A stretch of 64,000 bases of DNA from Congeria kusceri (lineage: Eukaryota > Mollusca > Bivalvia > Myida > Dreissenidae). The notes under the pieces were generated by a model. The model saw only the letters and a program-made list of their open reading frames with translations. It was not told where the DNA came from and made no database searches. Location of the stretch: NCBI GenBank assembly GCA_027627225.1, contig CM051034.1, positions 48,713,081 to 48,777,080 of the forward strand, in the 5' to 3' direction. Both the position numbers and the translations under genes were made by a program. Below, in pieces: positions 12,065 to 24,449 of this stretch (its first letter is position 1; each line of letters opens with the position of its first letter).

Positions 12065-12106
12065 TCGATTGATTGATTGATAGATAGATTGATTGATTGA
12101 TTAAGA
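12065..12106 (+). repeat. (GATT)n tail, probably LINE/SINE 3' end
   Basis: GATTGATTGATTGATAGATA... preceded by GGGCCGGAGGCCTTACGATA, as at the 3' end of L2/CR1-like elements. Confidence 0.45.
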
Positions 12107-12829
12107 CTGCTTTTGTATCTTCAATACTCACCTGTCCAAAATCAATCGTTGTTTTGGATTCTTGTTCAGCAGCAATATTTTCCCTGCAGACTTAAAAAAA
12201 TCATCAATCAAAGTGTACCTTCATTCCAAAGGTTATTGGTTAACAGAATGCTACATTTATGTTGAAACATTTGGGTTGCTCTAGTGGGAAATATACAGCG
12301 TTTGTCTATGATATTTGTATTCATATCAAGAATGTAATTCTGAGATAGACCGGCTCATGTGGCTCATGTGGCCATACAAAATAATGTAAAAAACTTGAGT
12401 GGCATGGGTTTCAGATTTGGATATCAAGGTCGTCCTTGTTTCACAGTGAAGTTTATTTTGGCCAACGTCTGGAAAGGCAGATTTCAAATTAACCTTAATG
12501 CAATAACTGTTTAATATATGTTTACGATATATTTTTAAACTGGAAATGTTCATTTGGAAAAGCTTACTCATATGCGCATTTGAGCATTCGATGCGTATCA
12601 TATTCACAGTGTCGACTTCATTTTTAGTTTGATTTCCAGACACACGTCGGAAATTTTTTTGCTGTTTTTTAAGTTAAAATCGTGGTCGTCTGCTTTTTTC
12701 GATTTGACAGAAAAAAGTGTCAAATAAAAATAACATTACAAACATGTAATATTTTGGAAAATAATTAAAAAATTACATATAAAATATTCAAAAATTGAGT
12801 GCGATTGATTATTTCCATTTATATATGAA

Positions 12830-12970
12830 TACTTAATAAGTTCCGTACAATATTTGCGTGCAAAAATATTTATTTTCCAAGCCGGCGGAATATTTTCGCC
12901 GTCTAGATGTTTTGGGTTACGACTTGAGGATTGTCTTCCTGAAAACAGGGACAAAACGCCGATTATTATT
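12830..12970. repeat. Interspersed repeat, copy a
   Basis: Shares TTTTGGGTTACGACTTGAGG followed by ATTGTC-TCCTGAAAACAGGG and CAAAAC-CCGATT with 61540-61650. Family unknown. Confidence 0.5.
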
Positions 12971-13009
12971 CCCCAACAAAGAGGGAAGCATTAAGCGTTA
13001 CAATTGTCC

Positions 13010-13275
13010 GTTCGTCTGAATTTACATCCGTAGGTCCCGAAATTTGTTGGACTCAACTCCTTTTACATGTGTGCCTCAAACTTTCACAACTGAAGAACCT
13101 TAATGTATCATGTGATCGTAAAGGTATGAATTCTGACAGCGACTAACTTTAGCCGAATTATGGCTCTTTGTCATGTTTCCGCTATAGAATATGTATGTCG
13201 ATAAGGCAACCATTAGTTAGCGACACGCTATTTGTCTGTTTGCAAAAATGTTTCATGTGTCTGTGACACATCTAG
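13010..13275 (+). repeat. Bivalve-type interspersed repeat
   Basis: Contains TCCGTAGGTCCCGAAATTTG, CCGAATTATGGCTCTTTGTC and GTTAGCGACACGC, the style of non-coding repeat seen in many bivalve introns. No coding signal. Confidence 0.4.
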
Positions 13276-13704
13276 TTACAAGTATGTTTATGGATAATAT
13301 TTTCCTTCAACTCTATTATTGACACCATGCTGAAATAGTCTGGTTTATTAAAATATTTACATATTTGTTATAATAATTAACAATACGCATGTAAATAAAT
13401 TTAGTATATAAGAAACGATTTTGCCTTGCATAACAATAATTTTGCTTTAGAGGAATGATGCAAATCACCACAAACCATTACAAAGCAAGGTTGTCTAGAC
13501 AATGGGCCTGCCAATTTACATGTATTTACCTTTCTTTGAACGCTTTAACTGTATTCGTATTCTGCCTCTAATCTGACGCAAATATTTCCCTGTGAAATGA
13601 AACTATTAAAATGTCTCCTTGTTATTGTCAGAAATTTTCAGTAATTATAATTTACAGTTAATTGAAAACCAATAAATGGAATCGATATATTATTTCAAAC
13701 TCAC

Positions 13705-13816
13705 CTTTCTTGTTTACAAACTACGAGTGTTGTCGTTGCTGCAATAATTAAAGTTGCTATTGTGGCTATTAGAATATATATGTTTTTATGCAGTCTTGGT
13801 TGATAGTACGGCAATT
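13705..13816 (-). pseudogene. Transmembrane exon of gene I
   Basis: A 112-bp exon with a clean AG acceptor and a GTGAGT donor. The translated frame (phase 1 in, phase 2 out) gives LPYYQPRLHK, then about 22 Ile/Leu/Ala/Thr/Val residues, then CKQER. This is a textbook stop-transfer segment with basic residues on its cytoplasmic side. It joins the upstream exon 14290-14223 in phase. No stop occurs in the exon itself; it is listed as pseudogene only because the gene around it is broken. Confidence 0.6.
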
Positions 13817-15984
13817 CTGAAAGTACCCCAAAAAATCAACTGAAATTTAAAAAAAAACATTATTTGTGTAATACAACATCAACTCCTTCGTTAAAACAAG
13901 ACATTGCTTTAAGTTGATGTCAAACGTTACAGATATGTCATTTCTGAACTGTTTGAATATTGTATGACTTGACATATTACATTTCTTTTTTTTCTGCACC
14001 AATTGACATTAGTATAATGCATCTTTTTAAACGTGAATTTGTGACTATCTTGTACACACGAGGTAAAACGATAGCCATTTGTAAACTTCGAAAGGTTTAG
14101 TTGAAAATTTCTTAGCACTGTAGTGCAACGTATTTTCGTTCATATACGAGTAACACTTAATATTTAAGATTGTTTGCGTAAATAATCAAACGTCATTATT
14201 TTTGTAATATAAATATACATACCAGTAAACACAAATCTTTCTTGGTCTGCAACAACACTTGTAAAAAACGACGTGATTTCAGGCGGTAAGCTATGATAAC
14301 AAAGAACAATACTTATTTTGCAAATCCAGATATCGGCAGACATTCATCAATCGACCTAAATAAGGTGATGCACGCATTTATTTACAACAAATGTATAACT
14401 GCATATTTGTTATTAAGCACTATACATAGGTAATGCTGCCATTGGATCATTCATACCACCCACATTGACACAAAATGTGTAGAACACAAGTTCATATACA
14501 CGATAATGTAGATATGGTATTAAAAATATGCAAACATACGTATATTACCATTTTGTCTTACAACCATATGTATTGTTCAGATATTAAACTATTAATTAAT
14601 ATCTATACATATGAACACTAATGCAGCAAAATCAATCATTAACTGAAATGAGTATATAACAAGAAAATCGCCGTGCATAATGCATTGAAATGAAAGGTGG
14701 GTCGGTCATACGTTTTGTTGGCAGGTATCTGAATTATCCGGTCTTGCAAGTCCAGCAGGACATTCCTTTGCACAACTGTAATATAGAAGAACATACAACA
14801 AGTATGCATACACGGACTTATATACTTACTAATTGACTAACATTGTTCTCATATTTATTCATAAAATCAATCCGTCATTCATATTCATACGATCACTATA
14901 TTTACATTGCATAGGCATTGTAATAGGGAAGGGCTATGCATTCATAATCGTATGAACGCAATACCTTATCACCGGCGTAGTAATGATCTGCAAATTATAT
15001 TTCGACAAGAATATGTACATGAACTAAGACGTCTTATACTGTTAAATGTTACTCTTTTTGCTTTTATTGTTAACGTTTGATTAAATGTTTTTATAATTAA
15101 TACACATGACCATTTCGTTCCAGTTCAACTTCAACAATAATCAATTTGACATTTGTTTCACTTTAGCTTGATAAGATTCTATCATGCAAGGTCTACAAGT
15201 GTTATTATTAAACAAAGCCATTTCGCTAGCATGTAATGTGTACATGTTATGGTATTTTAGTAAACATTACTTTTCTTAAAAACGACCACAGAAAATTTTC
15301 ATGACGTAACATCGGTTCACGAACGTAGCTTTAAATTGGATTTGATTTCACATTTATGTGTCTATTTGCTTGGATTTAAAGCATTTAAAAGCATTTTAGT
15401 CTCCATCTAATAATTAAACAGGATTATCCAGAATCTGTTAAACTCTCAGCCTGGGAATTGTGTGATTTTAAAGTGTCAGAACTCAACTGTGGTACTGCAT
15501 GTAAGTATTCATGATGTGGATTCACTGTAGTCTTACTAACAAAGCACCTCTTTTTTAAACTAAACTTTCTAAAGGATTAATTATGTCTGATGCTTGTTGG
15601 CTATACCGGCCGAAATAACAGTTCATCTCCATGTCACAGGCATTTTTGCATCTGTTTAAGTTACTTTTTTCATTTTGGCAGCGATATGATTTATGCAAGG
15701 AAAATAAAAATGTTATGACTTATATAATATTTACTGTACATTAAATTTCATTTGTCGCATTGAATTTAAAATAAGGAGAAAATGACATTTTTGTAGGAAC
15801 TATTTTATTAATCGTAGTTTGCATTCTATTTTGTGTAGTTCGGTTATAAGGGGAGGTACTTTGCTGTTCCGATAAGAAAACTGCTGTGAGTGATATTTCT
15901 CTTACAATGGCAATAAAATGCATGTTAAACATAAACGATGTAAAGGAGTGCTACGAAATCTTCCTTAATACAATGTAAATATAA

Positions 15985-16128
15985 GGATTGAAATTTTGGT
16001 TGCGTTTATGCGATTATGAACGCAATGGTCAAACTGACAAATTATCCATGAAGCGCAAGATCATGGATTTACCAGTTTGACCATTGCGTTCATAATCGCA
16101 TGAACGCAACCAAAATTAAATTCAATCC
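15985..16128. repeat. Fold-back palindromic MITE, 144 bp
   Basis: Arms GGATTGAA...TTGGTTGCGTT...GCGATTATGAACGCAATG and complement, centred near 16057. A shorter, related inverted stretch (CATAATCGTATGAACGCA) occurs near 14940-14965. Confidence 0.75.
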
Positions 16129-16746
16129 TGAAATAAATAGATCATATTTATGAGATGTTGCAAACATGCTTAAACAATTGTATAAATGTTTGATTAGGAT
16201 ATTGCTAAGTTTAAGTTAACATTTTTTAAGATCTCATAAGAAACAAAGAACACAAATCTTACTTAACAATAGGTCTTCACCTTGTAGACATATCTTCTTA
16301 AAGCAATGTTTATTTTCATAAAACCACATTTTCTCTGATTGCGCTGCATATCCGTTCCTAGCATCACATCGACAATACCCGTCGGTTTTTGTCAGTTCTC
16401 TATATGATACATATCCACAGTCTACCTTGTGTGCCTGCTCCGTACACAGGTTTCTTTTTGCACTGTGACATTCGCTGAATGTTGCGGATGATGTATTATA
16501 GCGGCTATTGAACCTGTTTCTTTGAAAGCATGGTCGACAAAATACGGAAGCCATCGATGCTCGACGTTACTGTTTGCTCTGTCTAGTGATATTCGAGGTT
16601 CTTCTCCTAAGAGCAATATAAGACAGTTATGTATGTACAGTTGATACGGGAAACTAACATCTATAAATGGATATTGATGTTTGCGGTTGGAACCTAATGC
16701 ACTGTTTTTTCTGTGAAATAAATAAAATGCTATGCATGGTACATAT

Positions 16747-16905
16747 AGAATATTATGCTAATATGGTGTCCTGAGAATTTGCATCAGCCGAAATGATTTT
16801 ATGAAGTCGCTTCGCACGAGCAGCGCAGCCTCGAGTGCGATGTTACTTGAGACAACAAAGGTGTCTGCTACAAGTTCTCAGAACACCATACTAGTGTAAT
16901 ATTCT
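16747..16905. repeat. MITE with ~30-bp inverted ends, 159 bp
   Basis: Ends AGAATATTATGCTAATATGG and AGAATATTACACTAGTATGG (complement of the right end), both continuing TGTxCTGAGAA. Lies in an intron of gene I. Confidence 0.65.
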
Positions 16906-17449
16906 ATTAAGTATATACCTTTTTCAGCATAATATTCTTTAGAATACCAAAACAATTTACGAACTATTTCATTCGCGTAGACTATGTTTATCTCAGAAAT
17001 GAGTTGTTTAATGATGACGTCATTATATGCCGCTTAACGACTTTATGTCAAAACATTGGCTTCGAGTGAGTATACAAGTGATGCTGTGTTCAGTGGATAT
17101 AAATTAGTCATTTTTAATTGCGTTTGATTAAATACACAATACAGCTCAATCAATGTTTGCCTTTTATTTGGTGTGAATTTGAATAATAATGGTTGATTGT
17201 GATAAAACAGCAGTAAACTGTTGTGGTTTGTTTCTGGATATGTTGAAATTTGCTAAGAAATGCTGTGCAGTATTGAATCATCGCGATGCATTTAGGAAGA
17301 AACGTTAACCGGAGTAGAGATAAGCAATACATTGTATGTATGTTCTATTTATTTGATGAAAGTATATGCTAGATTAGAAATCTAGATCTATGACAATATT
17401 GAAATATAAACAAAGCAAAACTCCAGTTGCGACAGCAGGAGAGAGCTCT

Positions 17450-17555
17450 TATTAGCAACCCGAGGTCTTTTATTTATGGCAAGTGACCAATTGCCAAAAT
17501 CAATACACATGACATCACAAACAACACATAACAAACACAAAACACACATGAATAA
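17450..17555 (+). repeat. Interspersed repeat, copy b
   Basis: AGGTCTTTTATTTATGGCAA then GTGACCAATTGCC, matching 7140-7262. Probably the tail of a retroelement. Confidence 0.45.
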
Positions 17556-18939
17556 AACTGGGGTCACCGCCTTGAAACGGTCAATGCAAAGTATTGGGGG
17601 TTTAAACCGGTTTATGTGCGCACGAAATTCACACTTGACCCGAAGTTATTCACAAAACATGTAAGAGTAAATAAACATTTACCCTATAGCATCGCAATTC
17701 AAATCAAACAGCAATAAAGGATAATATTATTCAATTTAATTACGATTAAATTACTTTATAGCAAGATGCAAACCAGAGCAGCAGAATATAAACTTTCTGA
17801 GGCACGATCAAATGAAACGAAAAACAAGTATCAGCTCTTTCTCGTCTTTTTATAAAAAGCTTTAAAGACAGAGCATTATATACTTCAATCTTCAGATCAT
17901 CGTCATGCACTTTTAGGAAGAAGCCGTAATGTTGGGTGTAAAAAGCCAGTTTACATAGCTTTGTTGTATATGTTTATTTTAAACTGAATAAAACTTATTA
18001 TTATAATTAATATATTATTCTACATCTTCCTGCTAACCCAAAATGAAAAACAAAATAATTTAACTTAATAGATTTCATTCGGAACTCACGCGCTATGGGT
18101 TTTTCAAATATTGAAGCACATGAGGGGGGTACAAACAGTGTCAGCCATTTGGAGGACAACGGATCATGTCTGATTTTTCGTTACATTTAGTTGCGGATTT
18201 AAATAAGTATTTGAAAGACAGGGGTGTTTCTTTAGTGGATGTCGAAAGGCAGAGCTTGTGCAGCTATGTAAGACTTGATATAGCTGTAGACCCTGATGGA
18301 TTGTTTGAAAATAAAGCACATGATGTATTGTCGCTGAAACTCTTCACAGGTGACTGCATTCTAACCTCTCCATATCTGCTTGAAGGATCAACTCCTGATA
18401 TATCCATTATTCCCGGAGTCTGTATTTTTGACATATACAACTACCTTATATTCTATGAACAATTTAACCATGCCAGTCTCCGGTAATATCACAAGTTGGA
18501 CGGATTCTGCATGTTTAAAGATGGCTTTGTTCTGCAGCTGGAAACAGTCTCCTATGATGGAACCGATAGGTTATATTAATACGTACACATGTTGATTTGT
18601 GTAAATTGCTACCTAACATAATGGTTTAAACAACGGGAGTGGTCAGAAGATGAATAGTTCGTAAACAGAGGTACACAATAAAATTTGGTAGCAATGCCAC
18701 GGTGTTAAGTAAACAAAGTTGTACATGTATTCATTAATCCTAAAGTTTTCTCATAAATTCTAACATTTTCATGGTAGATAACCGGTTAGGGACCGGAATC
18801 TATAAGCATCGGGACACTAGTCATAATTACTACCTTCCGCCCATGTTAGTTTATTCTTACTGCAAATATCTTAATTATTGATTAAGAGCAATACAGTCTT
18901 TCTTGCCTTTTACTACTTACTTTTAAAACAGAGTACAGA

Positions 18940-19035
18940 AAATAGTAAAATTGAGCATCTGGTGCTGGACTCAAACTGACAAGTACCAAGATAATAGTTT
19001 TGCACTCTACCATCAGAGTTATGACATGATTATGG
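18940..19035 (-). pseudogene. Very degenerate tRNA-like stretch
   Basis: Minus strand has CTGATGGTAGAGTGCAAAAC and CAGTTTGAGTCCAGCACCAG, weak box A and box B. Probably a SINE remnant, within the ISL2EU-like element. Confidence 0.3.
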
Positions 19036-19049
19036 AGATGTACATTTAT

Positions 19050-19130
19050 GTATTACAATAATATATAAATGTATAGTACATATATAGTACATTATATATA
19101 AATATATAGTACATTATATATAGTAATACA
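19050..19130. repeat. AT-rich tandem tract
   Basis: Repeats of TATATAGTACATTATATATA-type units within an intron of the YqaJ pseudogene. Confidence 0.6.
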
Positions 19131-22019
19131 TTAGAAAATCAAATCATTGTGATAGAATGTATACATAATGGAAGTACCATTTTGAACTTAGTCAAAAGCC
19201 CTGTTTTTATGTGTTTTGTTCAATTTGACTTTACATTAATTTTCATTCTTTCAGACTTTGTTGCCATCAAATCCAATGTGAAACCGAGAACAAATAATAA
19301 AGACCCTGTGTCGAAGAAAGGCTTCTACAGCTGTTGGATCATATTGAAGAAAATTTGTGAAGCATGCATACATTCTGCATACTGTGCTTGCAAAGGAGGT
19401 AAGAGCAAAAATGTAACTATAATGTCCCTGCAGATACAATAGTAAAATATTTTTATATTATCTTATATGCATTTTGGTCCTCAAGTCAATAAAATTATGC
19501 ACAGCCAAGTGCAATACACATAACACATGACTAGTATGTCATAGATATTTTTAGAATTATTGCATTTGTTGATTTTGTTGTTGTTGTTTTTTCTGGAACA
19601 TAATTTCATAAATATCAAAGCTATCTGGCAGAACTGGAATAGTCAGTGCTGACATTATTCTTATTATACGCACACTAAACTTGATAAATAATTACTGGTT
19701 TGCTTGAACTATGTTTTGTGTGTCTCTGAACATCTTAATCCTGTTATTTGCTGCATAAAAATGTTCATTTTCAATATTCTTACAAAAAAATAAGTAATGT
19801 AGTAGAAATAAATTCACATATAATAATACATGTACACTTTTTCAGAATTGATGGGTGCTGTCGCCATGCGGTTGCCACATTATTCGAAATGAATGACTAC
19901 CGGAATGACTCTGAGAAAAGAAGCTGTACATCACATGCTTGCAGCTGAGTTCGGAGATCTAGCCAGGCTGAAAACATTGGAAAGCCTATTCCTGCAGCAG
20001 ACCTTCACACTTAAGTCTTGCCATCAAATCGGTACAGATGAGAAAATACATCAGATCTTAACTTTTACCATTTACCAAATTTCAACTTATAAAGTGATGT
20101 AATAAGTATTTAATTACCCTCAATTTTTATAAGAACAATGATAGCAACAGAGCTCTAAAATCAATCGCAAGTGTAACAAAATATCGTATGCCTAGATTCT
20201 GATAACAACTTGTTTACATAACTCTTGTTTGCATTTAATGCGCGTCATGATCCTTTTTGCACTTTGGCTGTTTAGTTAAAGCAGTGCTTGCAAAGTTTTT
20301 ACTGCCTATTTCTGTGACTAAGTGATCATAAAAAAGTCCAGCATGCTGTTGTATTGATAGCCCTTGTAAAGTTGAATGTTCTTTAAAGCTGAATCAGTTG
20401 CAGTTTGCATGGCGTGAAATATTGATGTCAATTCAAGTACTAACTTTTTAAATGCCTAACAAGATGTTTTAATCTGAATTCTACATAATGTTTTTTCCAT
20501 GATGATCTTTCCTATATTTCAGTTCTACTCCAAGACCTCTTTACTCACCATTACCAGAGCAAACACGTAAACCAGACCCAGCTGTCTTCTTGGATAAACT
20601 GAAGGTACTCTGCCCTTCAGCTTGTGGAAATACCAATGGAAAAGATTAATCAGTTCAAGGCACAGCATGTTTGTTGTAATGACAGCTGTAACTGTGCAAA
20701 CATATTTATTTTTCATCATTAATGTTACACTGACATTTAGCGAAATGAGATTGAATAGTGCCCCGTGGTCAGTCAGCAAACAAACATTGGCATGATATGA
20801 GAAAAGGATTGCTTACTGCCTCCAATTTACACCAGATCTGTTGTTCTACAAACTCAAGTAACACTGCAACACAACTTTTCAAAGGAGGGTCACTGAATGA
20901 AAACGAGCAGCTATTTTGTTTGGCAGACGATATGAATCCAAAGCAAGAGAGCTGTTTTTAAAGGGTCACATATTTAGGCATCGCCAGTGTAAAGTAGATG
21001 TTCCAGGACTTGTTATGAGTGTTGACACGCCCTTTTTTAGCATGTTCTCCAGATGGCATTGCAGATTGCAATGTGTGTGGAAGATTCTTGATTGAAGTGA
21101 AATGTTTGTTCAAGTACAAGTGCTTTCATCCGAACAAAGCTCTAAATCTTTCCAACACATGCACAAAAGACGAAAATGGAAAAAGTATTATGACCAAATT
21201 CAGGGGCAAATGGCCATTACTGGTGTTAAAAAAAGTGTCTTAGTATGTTACACACACAAAGGAATTTCTACTGTTGATGTTGAATTTGATGAAGACTTTT
21301 GGAACTTATCTGTGGTTAAAATGTCACAGTTCTATACAAGTGTATTTTCCCATGTTAAAGTCATTATGATTTAGAAGAACATTGCCATTGTGAAAATTAT
21401 ATACTAGTATGGATGTTTGTGTAAGGATCTTGTTAGTGCTACAATTTGATCCCTGTTTGTTATTGTTCAAAACAAGTATTGCCATACATTTATTATTCAC
21501 ATTACTGGATTATGATTATTGATATACTGAACAATATTAATAGAACATATAATTTGATATTATATTAAAATAAAAGATAAAAACTGACAAAATGGTTTAC
21601 GACAAATTTTATTGTTTGCTTTTTTATATATCCATTTTTTTATGTTGATGTATACAGTACATGGCAATAATTTCATACATTAATTATAAGATATATTCAC
21701 TGTGCAATGTAAAACTTTTCCATTGCCTATGAAAAAGGCAGACTTTTGGAGCTGTTAACAGTTTTTGTATTGATACATTGAAACTTAATAAGAATGTCCA
21801 AACTAGCATGATGTCTTCAATATTTATATATATTTCACAATTACTTTATTGAAATATACTATTCAACTGAAACTTTGTAGATTGATTTGTAATCTCGAGA
21901 GCTTCAATACATACTAGCATATAGGAATGGTGTAAAGGTATATGTTTACTATGTGAATTGATGTAATAAATTTTACAAATAACACATAATGCTTCCTTGT
22001 TCCTTTAGGCTCTGTGCAC

Positions 22020-23980
22020 GCAGCTTGACTTTGTATTCAAGACTGTTAAGTTATGCTAAACATGGCTGAAAATTGCAAAAAACAGGAACAATTGGTGTTA
22101 TTTGTCGTAGAAGAAATCTAAATTTCAAAGGAATTATGCCACTCAAAATCTTAAATGTTTTAATTCTTCTAATTGCTCGTTCGACATGAATGCGCACGCG
22201 TGCTATTTATCTCGACCTCCAAACTGCCTTGTGGCTCAAAACTTTGCCATGTGTAAACGCGGGAATGTTCAGCCTAGCTTTTTTGAAAGTAATAAATGTC
22301 TAATATTGAATCCTTTGTTTGCCATTATGTCGTCACCTTCTTCAACTAAATCAACAAATCCACATTCCTTTACAATAGCAACATCACTGATTGAACAAGG
22401 AAATGTGTAAAAAAAAATTGATAGCACCATTTGGTGAAATTGAAAAAAGTTGTTTAATAGTGTTGGAATGTTTATAATTTGACCAAGTTGCCTTTTGAGC
22501 TGCTGGTCTTAATGGTTTCTGTACATAGTACTCTGTGCAGTCTATTACTGCCCTTGTGTTAGGGTATTGGTTTAAACTTGATGGTAAATTTCCTTTGACA
22601 GTTTCTTTTGAAGGCCATATCAATAGGTCTTTCAAACATTGGTGTAATAAGTTCACCCAGGCAATACAAATATTTTATACATGACATCCAGAAACACCAA
22701 ACAAGAAAGATAAATGTTGGTTATCAAACCCATTTCTTATTTTTACAAGGCAAATGATCATTTCCTTAAATATGGTTTCCCTTGACCGTGTTCTTCCACC
22801 CTTTCTTCCAGGAATATGTCTCCTTTTGCCATTCCAAAGTTTGACTGCTTGTGCCGCGGGTAATAACCATTCAAATAACAACTGTAAAAGATTTAAATTT
22901 GGAAATCTGGTGTAAAAGAAACAAGAATCATCATCACAAAGGACTTCTTCCATGAAGGGGTTAACAGGGTCTGTGTTGACAGATTTGTGTATTCTATCAC
23001 TTACATTGGTAACTTCATCTGCATCTATTAAAACAGAGTTGTCTTTAATGTCGTCGTCACCAAAGGTTTGCAGTGTGGGTAGTCCATTTTCAGGAACATG
23101 GTCTGGTTGAATTAATTGTGATTGTGCTACTCGTTTTTTCTTAATGACACTTGTAAGATTGGATACACTCCTGTCTTTGGATCTTTTTGGGGAAACTGTA
23201 GGCGTAGATAAGGGGCATGCCGACACTGGATCTGTGGCTCCATCAGGAAAATGCTAAAAATAGAATGCAAAGATCAACTTATTATTAATACATGTATAAA
23301 GTTCCTATAAGCATAAAACAAAACCTATAATGCACAGATAATTATACTACAAGCGTTTATACCATGACAAATCTAAACATTATCCATATTTGATATGCAT
23401 ATAAAAATGAGCCCAGCAGCCAACGCCCTTTGATTTTGTGCAGGTCACGTTATAATCATAAATGAAAATTCTGAGATTGGCAACTGTGTTTAAAATGCAA
23501 GTTTGTATCCCTGTTAACAAATTTGAAAACGCTATCTTTAATATTTCTTTTTTAATCCCATTATAAATGAAGATGTTTCGGTACGTTTCATAACATTGAA
23601 CATTATTGTATGGTAAAGCTGTTTACGTGCGCATGTACAGTGTACATGCAGCCTTATCATGTCACATTGTTTTCAAACAAGCAAAATATGAAAAATGTGG
23701 TTTTTTATTTAAAGATAAAAGATTGCTCATTGAATTTTTTTATAAACTATTACTAACCTTTGAGCAAATAAAATGGTGTTTTCCGATTTTTTCAGCTGAC
23801 AAGGTCGAGTGAGGACGTGCACATTGTCTTATCCAGTGTAAACATCTTTCCATGTCAATATTTGGCTTTGAATATGGATAAAACGATATACTGTTCATAT
23901 GTCGCTTGTGGTAGTAACGGCAGTCACTGTTACATGTTTGTTCCCCAGCTGCATCTTTTTGTTGGCTTTATGATTTTTTT
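22020..23980 (-). pseudogene. THAP-domain DDE transposase of the ISL2EU-like element
   Basis: Exon 1 (about 23980-23758) reads a THAP-like zinc finger ending ISFYPYSKPN ... LHWIRQCARP ... KHHFICSK at a GT donor. Exon 2 starts at 23253 with HFPDGATDPVSACPLSTPTV, which completes the ICSKHF signature across the splice. A Ser/Lys-rich linker follows, then LSFLFGVSGCHV, an in-frame TAA, and then NLLHQCLKDLLIWPSKETVK, YPNTRAVIDCTEYYVQKPLR, the first catalytic Asp region. Later, across frameshifts, come GDDIMANKGFNIRHLL (second Asp) and VRIHVERAI, RRIKTFKILSG (Glu). At least one stop and three frameshifts make it inactive. It belongs to the DDE_Tnp_4 class. Confidence 0.78.
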
Positions 23981-24449
23981 TCATCGAAAACACACAGCGA
24001 AGTTGTCAGATCTACCGGTACTCTTGGTTTAAATATTCGAGCCAGATGATTGTTTGTACCCACCGCGCGTGCTCAAATATCGGAAAAACCCAAAACGAGG
24101 AGTTCCGAATGACAACTATTAACGTGGGTGTTAAAACCAGTGTATAAATCGGAAATGCTGTAAAATATTAAATAAAAGGTCACAATATATCCTAGACAAT
24201 CTTACGCTACGTCACTGAGACAGTAAACATATTTAAATGATGACGAATCCAGAAACGCGCAATGCACACGATGGCGTCATAATTTTAAAACGCAAAGAAG
24301 TTAAAGCTACTTATCCACCATTTATACGACCCAATGTGTAACTATGAAAGAAATTCGGTATCGAAAACTAGGTAAGCATGTATATTTTAGTATAAGTGCA
24401 TGCTATCCTTTTGATAAGAAAGAGGGTACTAAATTATTAAGTATACGTT

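Larger units (their letters stand above)
18166..21374 (+). pseudogene. YqaJ-type nuclease of the ISL2EU-like element, with SWIM-like zinc site
   Basis: Pieces run from an ATG at 18166 (MSDFSLHLVADLNKYLKDRG ... IYNYLIFYEQFNHASLR), through a frameshift to LDGFCMFKDGFVLQLE, an exon near 19255-19400 (VKPRTNNKDPVSKKGF ... AYCACKGG), one near 19846-20030 (GCCRHAVATLFEMNDYRND) and others to 21374. CxCKGG followed by CCRH is a SWIM-type zinc-binding pattern. From 20758 come RGQSANKHWHDMRKGLLTAS, the N-terminus of a YqaJ nuclease, then ACSPDG and FLIEVKC, which supply the PD...ExK catalytic residues, and QGQMAITG. Damage: a TGA replaces the expected Trp codon after SHACS, plus several frameshifts. Probably a nuclease that helped transposition; exact role unknown. 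Confidence 0.75.
18124..24064. mobile_element. ISL2EU-like DNA transposon, 5.94 kb, decayed
   Basis: The ends carry a short inverted repeat, GGGGGGTACAAACA at 18124-18137 and its complement with one mismatch at 24051-24064. Within are two convergent genes: a YqaJ-type nuclease (plus, 18166-21374) and a THAP/DDE_Tnp_4 transposase (minus, 22020-23980). This pairing is the hallmark of the ISL2EU group of PIF/Harbinger-related elements. I could not make out a target duplication. Both genes hold stops or frameshifts, so the copy is dead. It sits in the first visible intron of gene I. Confidence 0.75.
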
